A DNA stretch of 39,159 nucleotides from positions 1 through 39,159 of the forward strand of contig PAAB01000071.1 of assembly GCA_002591705.1 (NCBI GenBank), written 5' to 3'. Source of the DNA: Phycisphaerae bacterium (lineage in GTDB: Bacteria > Planctomycetota > Phycisphaerae > Phycisphaerales > SM1A02). Position 1 is the stretch's first letter; each line of letters opens with the position of its first letter. The translations under genes and the position numbers were made by a program. Positions 1-6,931 of the stretch are shown in pieces. The notes beneath the pieces are model-generated. The model did no database searches and had not been told where the DNA came from. It worked only from the letters and a program-made list of their open reading frames with translations.

Positions 1-1
1 A

Positions 2-460
2 ACTGAAAAGATCAATATTTCGAATAAGGAAGGTATCCCTAACACATTTGTTCCAGGAAGAAATCTGTTCTTTTATATTTTTGGCGCTACCTATGCGTAT
101 GATAAAAAAATAAATCATATAGTCTCAGGAGTATGTCAGACTGATTACTCCGGTTATCCTGATTGTAGAAACGAAACAATAAAACAACTAAATAAAACAG
201 TTAATTTAGGGATGGAAAAGAAATTTATTTTCAAAACACCCCTTATGAAAAAAACAAAGTCTGACACTTGGAAGATGGCATACAATATTGGAGGTAAAAG
301 ATTACTTAAATTAATTAGAGAAAAAACTCATACATGTTATATAGGAGAGAAAAAAAAATTAAATGATTGGGGCTATGGTTGCAAAAAATGTCCTGCATGT
401 GTAATTAGATCTAAGGGATGGAAAGAGTTCTATAAAAAAGAAGGAAACTTATCATTATGA
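2..460 (+). CDS. queC: 7-cyano-7-deazaguanine synthase QueC, 3' part (5' end outside window)
   Basis: QueC makes preQ0 from 7-carboxy-7-deazaguanine, ammonia and ATP for the queuosine/7-deazaguanine pathway in the cytoplasm. The frame is open from base 2 with no start, so the N-terminal ATP-pyrophosphatase P-loop lies outside the window. The visible part has the QueC core TFVPGRN, then GVCQTDYSGYPDCR, then TPLM, and ends in the zinc motif CxnGYGCKKCPAC (four Cys near the C-terminus). An ATG at 212 is internal and not the real start. The stop overlaps the queE start by four bases (ATGA), so translation is probably coupled. The identification rests on family motifs and on the neighbouring queE. 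Confidence 0.95.
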   Translation, partial: TEKINISNKEGIPNTFVPGRNLFFYIFGATYAYDKKINHIVSGVCQTDYSGYPDCRNETIKQLNKTVNLGMEKKFIFKTPLMKKTKSDTWKMAYNIGGKRLLKLIREKTHTCYIGEKKKLNDWGYGCKKCPACVIRSKGWKEFYKKEGNLSL

Positions 461-1086
461 AATACGCCGTAAAAGAAATCTTTTTGACACTACAAGGAGA
501 GGGATATAATTCAGGAAAGACTGCTATCTTCTGCAGATTTTCTGGCTGTAATCTCTGGAATGGAAAAGAACAAGACAGAAAAAAATCTAAATGTACTTTT
601 TGTGATACAGATTTCACAGGTGTAGACGGTGAGAACGGAGGGAAATATACCCTTAATGAATTAGTAAATAAGATTTGCAAAATTTGGCCAAAAGATAAAC
701 CTAATAAGTTTATAGTTTTTACTGGAGGTGAACCGATGCTACAGCTAAATACTAATTTACTAAATACTCTTAAAAGTAATAAATTTTTCATAGCAGTAGA
801 AACTAACGGCACAATAAAGCCACCTAAAGGTATAGATTGGATTTGTGTGAGCCCAAAAGCCAGAACCAAAACAGTTTTAAAAAAAGGCAATGAAATAAAA
901 GTAGTTTTTCCGCAAAAAGGCATAAAATTAAAGAGTATAGAAAAGTATAATTTTGAACATTTTTTTCTTCAGCCACTCGATAATAAAAATCTTAATGAGA
1001 ACCTTAAAAAAACAATAGATTTTATTTTAAAAAATCCTAAATGGCGTTTAAGCTTACAATCTCATAAATATTTGGGCATCAAATAA
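457..1086 (+). CDS. queE: 7-carboxy-7-deazaguanine synthase QueE (radical SAM)
   Basis: QueE converts 6-carboxy-5,6,7,8-tetrahydropterin to 7-carboxy-7-deazaguanine using S-adenosylmethionine and a 4Fe-4S cluster. The 209-residue protein opens with VKEIFLTLQGEG, typical of QueE. The cluster cysteines are C31, C46 and C49, giving CX14CX2C instead of the classical CX3CX2C. This expanded loop is known from a subset of proteobacterial QueE proteins. The SAM-binding GGEP motif follows (FTGGEPMLQ), then ETNGT. The start ATG overlaps the queC stop and has a GAAGGA-like Shine-Dalgarno upstream. The stop overlaps the next start by one base (TAATG). A 170-residue antisense frame here is only a shadow. 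Confidence 0.95.
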   Translation: MKYAVKEIFLTLQGEGYNSGKTAIFCRFSGCNLWNGKEQDRKKSKCTFCDTDFTGVDGENGGKYTLNELVNKICKIWPKDKPNKFIVFTGGEPMLQLNTNLLNTLKSNKFFIAVETNGTIKPPKGIDWICVSPKARTKTVLKKGNEIKVVFPQKGIKLKSIEKYNFEHFFLQPLDNKNLNENLKKTIDFILKNPKWRLSLQSHKYLGIK

Positions 1087-1445
1087 TGAAGCACTTAATA
1101 TCAAAATCATTTACTTTTGAAGCAGCCCATTCATTAAAAATAACAAAAAATAAAGCTAATGAGAATATACACGGTCACTCCTTTTACGTTACTATATCGT
1201 TTGAAGGAAAGATAAATAAAAATGGTATTATTTATGATTTTTTAGAAATAAATAAATTAATTAGAATTGCAAAAAAAAAACTAGATCATAAATACTTAAA
1301 TGATATACATGGTTTAGAAAATCCTACATTAGAGAATATTGGCTCTTGGATATGGAATATATTTTCTAAAAAGCAATATACACCTTTTGAATTAGAAGTA
1401 AGCCGGAAGAGTTGCTTTGAAAGTTTTAAAATAAGAGCAGATTAA
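1086..1445 (+). CDS. queD: QueD/PTPS-family 6-carboxytetrahydropterin synthase homologue with altered active site
   Basis: By position this is the QueD step (7,8-dihydroneopterin triphosphate to 6-carboxytetrahydropterin) of the queC-queE operon. The 119-residue T-fold protein keeps the zinc histidines H15 (FEAAHS), H29 and H31 (HGH) and the Asp-His pair D67/H68 (LDHKYLND). The catalytic Cys of QueD, normally C(X)3HGH, is Asn25 here. Instead there is Glu26 in the arrangement E(X)2HGH, which is the signature of PTPS-III proteins that make 6-hydroxymethylpterin and can replace FolB. The pterin-anchoring Glu near the C-terminus (E110 in E. coli QueD) aligns with Arg107. Family membership is clear; the exact reaction is not. 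It starts one base before the queE stop ends and is the last gene before a convergent operon. Confidence 0.85.
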   Translation: MKHLISKSFTFEAAHSLKITKNKANENIHGHSFYVTISFEGKINKNGIIYDFLEINKLIRIAKKKLDHKYLNDIHGLENPTLENIGSWIWNIFSKKQYTPFELEVSRKSCFESFKIRAD

Positions 1446-1448
1446 ATG

Positions 1449-1928
1449 TTAATAACTTTCACACGCTCTTGTAGGTTTGCCAAAATATTTAATGCAGTAT
1501 TCTTTTGTGACTTCCTTACCTTTTAAATCACTTATAATAAAATCAACCACTGCTTGGATTTGTCTGTTATTCAATTTTTTTCTTGCTGGAAGTGGCCTAT
1601 TAGCATCTTCACCTTCAAAATCTTTAAATGTAAGACCAAAGCATCTATCATCTTTATAAGCCATTTTATCAAAAAAAGGCATATTTGTTCCAGGCCTTCC
1701 ACATGATATTAAAGTTATTAAATCATCTCTTTCAAGCCCAGTTGTTCTTAAAGAAACTGCTGCTCCGCCATAAGAGGCTCCACCGTCTCCATGCCATTGA
1801 TGACATGATTTACAATTTCCTTTTTTAAACAAAGATAATCCATAATCGGAATTAGCATAGCTCAAAAAACTATTTGAGAGGAAAAGTAAGATAGTAAAAT
1901 AAAATATTTTAATGATCTTATTTGTCAT
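1449..1928 (-). CDS. periplasmic cytochrome c, partner of PQQ dehydrogenase
   Basis: This 159-residue protein has an N-terminal signal peptide (hydrophobic stretch about residues 5-24, cleavage near SYA-NS) and a single haem c site, C39-K-S-C42-H43. Met83 (in TNMPFF) is a plausible sixth haem ligand. Four further cysteines (76, 96, 145, 156) could form disulfides in the periplasm. It is the third gene of the run read from the PQQ dehydrogenase promoter, starting five bases after the stop of the preceding gene. By established analogy with PQQ alcohol dehydrogenases and their dedicated cytochromes, it probably takes electrons from the quinoprotein and passes them to a terminal oxidase. The precise cytochrome class is not resolved from sequence alone. 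Confidence 0.85.
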   Translation of the reverse strand: MTNKIIKIFYFTILLFLSNSFLSYANSDYGLSLFKKGNCKSCHQWHGDGGASYGGAAVSLRTTGLERDDLITLISCGRPGTNMPFFDKMAYKDDRCFGLTFKDFEGEDANRPLPARKKLNNRQIQAVVDFIISDLKGKEVTKEYCIKYFGKPTRACESY

Positions 1929-1933
1929 TATAC

Positions 1934-2563
1934 TTAACTTTTATTATTGGCTATAATTTTCATATTAGTTCTACTAACAAGACCTTCTTTTGTTTTTTCT
2001 CCAACATAATAAAATTCAGTGTGCAATGAAATAGTTTTAGTTGTTAAGGTCTTTGTACATATTCTGTTAAGATATTTCTTGTTTATTACTAAATGATTTT
2101 TTTTTCTTTCTCTTTGCTCGCAGATCCAGTTATCAGATCCATATTTAGAATAAATTCTCATCCAAAATAAATGAGCCTGTTTTTTAAAGTAAAAAGGTGC
2201 CTTGGGGTCTGTATCAGTTTCAATATGACGAATTATACCTTTATCTGAAACTCCAATAGTCAATATCACAGGATGTCCTGCAACTTGAGTACCTTCGAAG
2301 TTTTCATTATAGGCATACCTATCGTCATATTCTAATTTAAAAAGAAATAAACCGTTTTGGTTTTCATTGCAGGCTTTAAAATCTGAAAAACTACTTAATT
2401 TTTTTTCATCAATACATTTAAAGTTGACATAACCTTTTTCAGCAATATTCAGTACATTTTTTCCTATTTCAAAGTCTCTGATGTCTGCATATAAGCTAGA
2501 GCAGAGTAAGAAGTATATATATGAAAGAAGTATGTAGATACTAGATATTTTAAAAATTTTCAT
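1934..2563 (-). CDS. uncharacterised periplasmic protein between PQQ dehydrogenase and cytochrome c
   Basis: I do not recognise this family. The 209-residue product begins with a signal peptide (residues 1 to about 26, ending LYA-DI), so it is exported. The mature part has four cysteines (in FKCID, KACNE, WICEQ and NRICTK), suggesting disulfides, and otherwise looks like a compact mixed alpha/beta domain without repeats. It lies between the quinoprotein gene and the cytochrome c gene on the same strand. A 58-base gap with a perfect hairpin separates it from the dehydrogenase, and five bases separate it from the cytochrome. Placement suggests a role in assembly, cofactor loading or electron transfer of the dehydrogenase. 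That is inference only. Confidence 0.7.
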   Translation of the reverse strand: MKIFKISSIYILLSYIYFLLCSSLYADIRDFEIGKNVLNIAEKGYVNFKCIDEKKLSSFSDFKACNENQNGLFLFKLEYDDRYAYNENFEGTQVAGHPVILTIGVSDKGIIRHIETDTDPKAPFYFKKQAHLFWMRIYSKYGSDNWICEQRERKKNHLVINKKYLNRICTKTLTTKTISLHTEFYYVGEKTKEGLVSRTNMKIIANNKS

Positions 2564-2575
2564 TTTCTTTATTTA

Positions 2576-2603
2576 GTGAAGCTCTTTTTAAAAAGAGCTT
2601 CAC
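2576..2603. other. perfect 14-bp inverted repeat (intercistronic hairpin)
   Basis: GTGAAGCTCTTTTT is followed directly by its exact reverse complement, giving a 28-base palindrome in the gap between the PQQ dehydrogenase stop and the start of the next gene. On the minus strand no U-run follows, so it is not a canonical terminator. It could protect the 3' end of the abundant dehydrogenase message or attenuate read-through into the two downstream genes. This role is an inference. Confidence 0.6.
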
Positions 2604-2621
2604 AAATAGTTTTATTGCAGA

Positions 2622-4382
2622 TTATAGACTAAATACGAATAGCATATTACCTGACTCAACTTTTTCTAAACCAGGAGTAGTAGAATTAAACCACTGTGGC
2701 CATGCTCCACCTAATCCTGCTAGAACAGCAACATACTGCTTGCCATCTACAGCAAAAGTCATTGGAGGCGCATTAGTTCCAAAGTTTGTTTCAAATCTCC
2801 ATAGCTCTTTTAAGTTATCAGAATCTAGAGCAAATATGGTCCCGTCTGGACTTGCACTAAAAACCAATCCACCTTTAGTAGCTAACATACCTGCAAGATT
2901 TGGATAATTCATATCATATTTGGCAACAACCTTACCAGTGTTTACATCCATGGCGGCTACGCTTCCGGTAATTTGTGGACCCATTTTAGGACCACCACCG
3001 AAATATAGTGCTCTTGGTTCCCAAGGTTTTTCTTGAGCTACAGTAACATGTCCTGCACAACTCTCGATAACTGGTATGTAGTAAAGCTTTCTATTAGGAT
3101 CATACGCAGTAGGTGGCCAATTTTTACCTCCCATATTACCTGGACAGGAAAGACCTTCATTACCAGCTCTTCCTGAACTAGAGGCGGGTACATATTTCTG
3201 CACATCTTTATTAGGATCATAGTCCATAGGTCTTCCAGTGTATTTATCTAAACCAGATGTCCAGTCTAGCTTTTTAACAAAAGGCGTTCCCCATAGAAAT
3301 TTTCCTGAATTAGCATCTAAAGCATAAGCAAAACCATTTCTATCTGCATGAAGTAAGGCTTTAGTTTTTTTACCAAATATTTTGGTATTAACTACAGTTA
3401 ACTCATTAACACCGTCAAAATCATAAGGATCGTTTGGTGTGTATTGGAAATACCACTTAATCTTGCCTGTGTCTGCATCCAGAGCTAACGCACTATTACT
3501 GTATAAGTTATCGCCTGGACGATATTCATTATCCCAATCTGGACCAGGATTTCCGGCTCCCCAATAAATCGTATTTAACTCTTCATCATAAGTACCAGTA
3601 ACCCAAGTTGATCCTCCACCATGCAACCAAGCATCTTTACTGTGAGCTTCTGGACCTTGTTTCCAAGTTTCAGAACCAGGCTCTCCAGGAGCTGGAATTG
3701 TATAAGTTCTCCAATTTCTGGAACCATCTGCAAGATTTGTAGAGTTGATATAACCTCTAATACCATATTCTCCACCAGCAATACCTGTAATTGCAGCTCC
3801 ATTTTTAACTACTAAAGGTGCTGCTGTTATGCTTTCACCAATACTTAGGTCTGCAATTGCAATGTCTTGCTCAATTTCACCAGACTCTTTATTAGTAACT
3901 ATTAATCTTCCATCAATAGTATGAGAAACTACCTTATCTTGAAAAAGAACTGCGCCTCTGTTGTTAATTCCACAACAAGAAATATGCCCAGCATAATCCT
4001 GATCAGTGTCAGGATTCATTCTCCAAACTTTTTTTCCATTCTGTCTGACGTCGAATTTATAAACGGATCCCCAACCATCGGTCACATAGATCATACCATC
4101 TTCAACAACTGGAGTTCCTTCTAAACCAGCGTATGTCCACCAAGCTCCACCTGGTGTATGTCCTCCGACCGCAGCTGTGAAAGCCACTTTGAGTTTTTTA
4201 ACATTTTTTTTATTTATTTGTTTAAGTCCAGAAAAACGCTGTCCATCAAGCGAACCGTGATGTGTTACCCAGTTGTCTGGAGACTTATTAGCACCGCTCG
4301 AAATATCTTTCCAGTCAGTATCAGCATTCGATAACTGAACTAAAGAAAAAATACTTAGAGCTAATATAGTAATTCTTATCAT
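2622..4382 (-). CDS. PQQ-dependent alcohol dehydrogenase, predicted lanthanide type
   Basis: This is a periplasmic quinoprotein of the methanol/ethanol dehydrogenase family (586 residues, eight-bladed propeller with repeated tryptophan-docking motifs), oxidising a primary alcohol to the aldehyde. It has a signal peptide (residues 1-20, ending SNA-DT). The vicinal disulfide is C136-C137 (ISCCG). Metal and active-site residues are Glu205 (GGEYG), Asn278 (GAGNPG) and catalytic Asp321. Asp323 sits two residues after the catalytic Asp (YDFDG); in this family that extra Asp marks lanthanide-dependent enzymes, whereas calcium MxaF has Ala and ExaA has Ser. Substrate is not fixed by the sequence. A strong Shine-Dalgarno (AAGGGAGGT) lies four bases before the ATG, suiting high expression. 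No PQQ synthesis genes are in the window. Confidence 0.95.
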   Translation of the reverse strand: MIRITILALSIFSLVQLSNADTDWKDISSGANKSPDNWVTHHGSLDGQRFSGLKQINKKNVKKLKVAFTAAVGGHTPGGAWWTYAGLEGTPVVEDGMIYVTDGWGSVYKFDVRQNGKKVWRMNPDTDQDYAGHISCCGINNRGAVLFQDKVVSHTIDGRLIVTNKESGEIEQDIAIADLSIGESITAAPLVVKNGAAITGIAGGEYGIRGYINSTNLADGSRNWRTYTIPAPGEPGSETWKQGPEAHSKDAWLHGGGSTWVTGTYDEELNTIYWGAGNPGPDWDNEYRPGDNLYSNSALALDADTGKIKWYFQYTPNDPYDFDGVNELTVVNTKIFGKKTKALLHADRNGFAYALDANSGKFLWGTPFVKKLDWTSGLDKYTGRPMDYDPNKDVQKYVPASSSGRAGNEGLSCPGNMGGKNWPPTAYDPNRKLYYIPVIESCAGHVTVAQEKPWEPRALYFGGGPKMGPQITGSVAAMDVNTGKVVAKYDMNYPNLAGMLATKGGLVFSASPDGTIFALDSDNLKELWRFETNFGTNAPPMTFAVDGKQYVAVLAGLGGAWPQWFNSTTPGLEKVESGNMLFVFSL

Positions 4383-4418
4383 TAGACCTCCCTTAATTAA
4401 TATTTATTACTCCTATTA

Positions 4419-4446
4419 ATTTTAGGTTTTAATTTTTATAGGTCAA
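4419..4446 (-). promoter_or_regulatory. sigma70-like promoter for the PQQ dehydrogenase operon
   Basis: On the minus strand TTGACC (4446-4441) is separated by 16 bases from TAAAAT (4424-4419). Each box matches the consensus at five of six positions. It lies about 37 bases upstream of the dehydrogenase ATG, which carries a strong Shine-Dalgarno. The call rests on pattern matching in AT-rich DNA, so chance matches are possible. Confidence 0.5.
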
Positions 4447-4546
4447 GAATTAATGATAAAAAAATTTAAAAAAAACTACATTTTAGTATTTTTTTCTGTA
4501 TTAAAATATTTTTAAATAATTTATTGTAATAAAATAAATAGAAATT

Positions 4547-5140
4547 ATGAAAGATTATAAAGAAAGTGATACTATTTTTAGAGATGTTATTCTTCTGACA
4601 TTGACTGGTTTTATTTCAATGGTAGTGCTTTTAATACCATTCGTAAATCCTCCTACAGAAAAAGAAAAAAGCTCTGATCCACCTGGAAACGTTATAGTCG
4701 AACTCTTTTGGGATAACGATAGAGATGTTGACATTGATTTATGGGTAAAAGCTCCTGAAGACATTCCAGTAGGATATTCTAACCAAGGCGGATTATTTTT
4801 TAATTTACTCAGAGACGATTTAGGAAAGTATAAAGATAATACCCCAGTAAACTATGAAGTATCTTATTCTAGAGGAATTAGCGAGGGCAAGTATATAGTG
4901 AATATTCACCTTTACAGAGAAGATAAAAAGCCATTTGTGCCCATTCTAGCAAAAATGGTTGTTTCAGTTGTTGACCCTGACACAAATAGTAGAAAACAGA
5001 TACTCAAGTCAAATAAAATACTTAACGAAATTGGGAAGGAGTTAACTATTTTTCAATTTAATTTAGATAAAAAGGGAAATTTAGATAAAAATAGTATAAA
5101 TAATAATTATGAAAAACTTAGATCTGGATATAAAGGATAA
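4547..5140 (+). CDS. ExbD-like bitopic membrane protein A with DUF2135/YfaP-like periplasmic domain
   Basis: This is an uncharacterised 197-residue protein. A short cytoplasmic N-terminus is followed by one transmembrane helix (about 14-33) entered by Asp13 in RDVILL. This resembles the ExbD/TolR helix, where the conserved Asp carries the proton. The periplasmic part (about 48-170) has a beta-rich domain with DVDIDLWVKAP (60-70), GYSNQGG and NLLRDD (86-91), similar in style to DUF2135/YfaP beta-sandwiches. It is clearly paralogous to the protein encoded at 5754-6362: both share FRDV, DLWVK, FNLLRDD, NYE, RGI and RKQIL in the same order. The next gene, a channel protein, starts three bases after its stop. 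No Shine-Dalgarno precedes the ATG (AAATAGAAATT). Function is inferred from topology and neighbours. Confidence 0.85.
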   Translation: MKDYKESDTIFRDVILLTLTGFISMVVLLIPFVNPPTEKEKSSDPPGNVIVELFWDNDRDVDIDLWVKAPEDIPVGYSNQGGLFFNLLRDDLGKYKDNTPVNYEVSYSRGISEGKYIVNIHLYREDKKPFVPILAKMVVSVVDPDTNSRKQILKSNKILNEIGKELTIFQFNLDKKGNLDKNSINNNYEKLRSGYKG

Positions 5141-5143
5141 AAA

Positions 5144-5764
5144 ATGAATTTGAAATACTTATTAGTCTTAAGATATTCACTTATGAATTTAGTTGGGCTT
5201 GTTTTTTTAATTGTTCTCGTTACACAAGGATATGTTGTAGAAGCTATAAAGGCAGATGTAACATATATAGTTTTAATAATATTATTTTTATTTTTAATAG
5301 GACTTACACTAGCAACGTTGAAAACTGTTTGGATAAGTAGGGAAATTAACTTCACTTATGAAAGTCAATTAAAAAAAGATTCTGTAGCCTTTCATTATCT
5401 AAAAAACAAACCTAAAGACGCAGCAGCAAGGAGAAATTACACTGCTGCCCTTAGAATCAAGCTAGCTAATAAAATTAATTATATAAGATTTATTGCAAAT
5501 ACTTTGGTAATTCTTGGCCTTATTGGCACAGTTATAGGATTTATAATCGCATTATCAGGAGTGGATAAAAGTGTATCTAGCAACCCTGAAGAAATAAGTA
5601 AAATGGTATCTACCTTAATACAAGGAATGTCCGTTGCTCTTTATACTACACTAGCTGGTTCTATTTTTAGCGTATGGTTGAATATTTGTTTTCAAATTTT
5701 ATCAACTGGAGCAAACAGACTTCTTTCTAGAATTATTGAAATGGGAGAAGTTAATGATAGATGA
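5144..5764 (+). CDS. MotA/TolQ/ExbB-family proton-channel protein
   Basis: This 206-residue inner-membrane protein has about four predicted helices (roughly 11-30, 39-61, 114-139, 160-186) and a cytoplasmic loop between helices 2 and 3. The last two helices carry the family signatures GLIGTVIGF (Thr129) and ALYTTLAGS (Thr168/169). These match GT-x-G and AL-x-TA-x-G of ExbB/TolQ/MotA, whose threonines line the proton path. Such proteins form pentamers around a dimer of ExbD/TolR/MotB-type subunits. Here the genes on both sides encode two different ExbD-like proteins, so this is probably the stator of a motor or energiser. No TonB, TolA, OmpA-type or flagellar gene is nearby. Its end overlaps the next coding region by 11 bases. 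Confidence 0.88.
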   Translation: MNLKYLLVLRYSLMNLVGLVFLIVLVTQGYVVEAIKADVTYIVLIILFLFLIGLTLATLKTVWISREINFTYESQLKKDSVAFHYLKNKPKDAAARRNYTAALRIKLANKINYIRFIANTLVILGLIGTVIGFIIALSGVDKSVSSNPEEISKMVSTLIQGMSVALYTTLAGSIFSVWLNICFQILSTGANRLLSRIIEMGEVNDR

Positions 5765-6362
5765 AAATGAAGATGATGTTCTAATTGAAGAACAGTCTAG
5801 TACTGTTTTTAGAGACGTTACCCTTTTAGCCTTATCAGGTTTTGTTGCAATAGTTCTTTTATTGTTGCCTTGGCTCAATCTTAAGACAAAAGATGAAATC
5901 ATTAAAGAGCCAGTAGGCAGTGTAATATTTGAGTTATTCTGGTCAAATAAAATTGATGCTGACTTAGATTTATGGGTAAAAGGACCAGGTGATGGAGCGG
6001 TGGGGTATGCTAATACATCAGGAATGGTTTTTAACTTACTTAGAGATGATAGAGGTTTAATTGCTGATCATACTCCACTAAATTATGAAATAAGTTTTAC
6101 AAGAGGAATAATTTCAGGAGAATATCAAGCAAATGTTCATTTATTTAAACATGACACAAAAAAATCAAAAATTGAAGCAACTATTGTAGCTAGTTTAGTA
6201 ACAGCGGATAATAGTTATAGAAAACAAATTTTAGAAAAAAAAGTATATTTAAATTTTCAAGGAAATGAAAAAACCGCATTAAGATTTAAATTAGACAATA
6301 ATTTTAAACTTGTTGAAGGGTCTGCTAATAGCCTAAGAAAGAGTTTGATAGGGAGAAAATAA
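5754..6362 (+). CDS. ExbD-like bitopic membrane protein B, paralogue of the protein at 4547
   Basis: With the ATG at 5754 this is a 202-residue protein. I prefer that start to a TTG at 5736 because GGGAGAAG lies just upstream. The acidic N-terminus (MIDENEDDV) precedes a single transmembrane helix (about 22-41) entered by Asp21 (FRDVTLL), the ExbD-like proton-carrying position. The periplasmic domain repeats the layout of protein A: DADLDLWVKGP (68-78), GYANTSG, NLLRDD (94-99), NYEISFTRG, RKQIL. I judge A and B to be over one-third identical by eye. Two distinct D-like subunits beside one channel gene suggest a heterodimeric rotor, an inference. The stop overlaps the next start by one base. 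Confidence 0.85.
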   Translation: MIDENEDDVLIEEQSSTVFRDVTLLALSGFVAIVLLLLPWLNLKTKDEIIKEPVGSVIFELFWSNKIDADLDLWVKGPGDGAVGYANTSGMVFNLLRDDRGLIADHTPLNYEISFTRGIISGEYQANVHLFKHDTKKSKIEATIVASLVTADNSYRKQILEKKVYLNFQGNEKTALRFKLDNNFKLVEGSANSLRKSLIGRK

Positions 6363-6931
6363 TGGACATTTTAAATTGGTTTTTATTTACTTTAGTAATT
6401 ATTATTTCTTCAGTAATCGCTATTTCTTTTTGGGCAAGAAAAGCTCTTAAATATAAGATTTTTTGTCTGTCTCTTGGATTTATTTCTTTTTTTTTAATAT
6501 ACATATCTTTTTTAGAAATCTTGAGTCGCCCAAAACCTAAAGAATTAGAACTTTTAAATAGATATTTAGAGGAACTTACATTATTACATGTTTCGTGGAC
6601 AGAAGGAAAAGCTATTCACATACTGGTACAAATTGAAGGATTAAAAGAGCCTAGATTATACAAATTTCCTTGGGATCCAATTCAGGCTCAAGAGTTTGAT
6701 GAAGCATTGGAAAAAGGAAGGGAAAACGGCGAAGAGGTAAGAATATCTAATCCTTTCTACGATTCAAATGTTGAAGAAAGGAAAACTCTAATTTATAGTG
6801 CTCCAGCAAAACCTCTTCCAAAAAAAGAAGAACCTAAGGTAGGAATAACAGCATATGATCCAGATGCAGAAAAAAAATCTTATGAAAAACAAAAAAAAAT
6901 TAGAGAAAAAGAAGCTGATAATAGAGAATAA
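6362..6931 (+). CDS. uncharacterised two-TM membrane protein of the motor cluster
   Basis: I do not recognise this family. The 189-residue protein has two N-terminal transmembrane helices (about 5-24 and 33-52), a soluble domain (about 60-140, with LHVSWTEGKAIHIL and YKFPWDP) and a charged Lys/Glu-rich tail (from about 150). The hairpin topology puts the soluble domain and tail on the same side as the N-terminus, probably the cytoplasm. It starts one base before the end of the preceding stop, with GGGAGA as Shine-Dalgarno, so it belongs to the same transcript as the ExbB/ExbD-like genes. It may couple the channel to a cytoplasmic partner or to the ABC transporter that follows; this is inference. 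Its 3' end overlaps the likely start of the ATPase gene. Confidence 0.75.
   Translation: MDILNWFLFTLVIIISSVIAISFWARKALKYKIFCLSLGFISFFLIYISFLEILSRPKPKELELLNRYLEELTLLHVSWTEGKAIHILVQIEGLKEPRLYKFPWDPIQAQEFDEALEKGRENGEEVRISNPFYDSNVEERKTLIYSAPAKPLPKKEEPKVGITAYDPDAEKKSYEKQKKIREKEADNRE

Noticed and set aside
411..923. 170-residue minus-strand open frame opposite queE
   Set aside because: It lies fully antisense to a gene with clear QueE motifs and shows no family features.
3575..4124. Several open frames on both strands inside the PQQ dehydrogenase gene
   Set aside because: All overlap a complete quinoprotein reading frame with its active-site motifs intact.
4383..4546. Riboswitch or small RNA in the 164-base divergent gap
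   Set aside because: Apart from the dehydrogenase promoter and Shine-Dalgarno it is low-complexity A/T with no stable stem.
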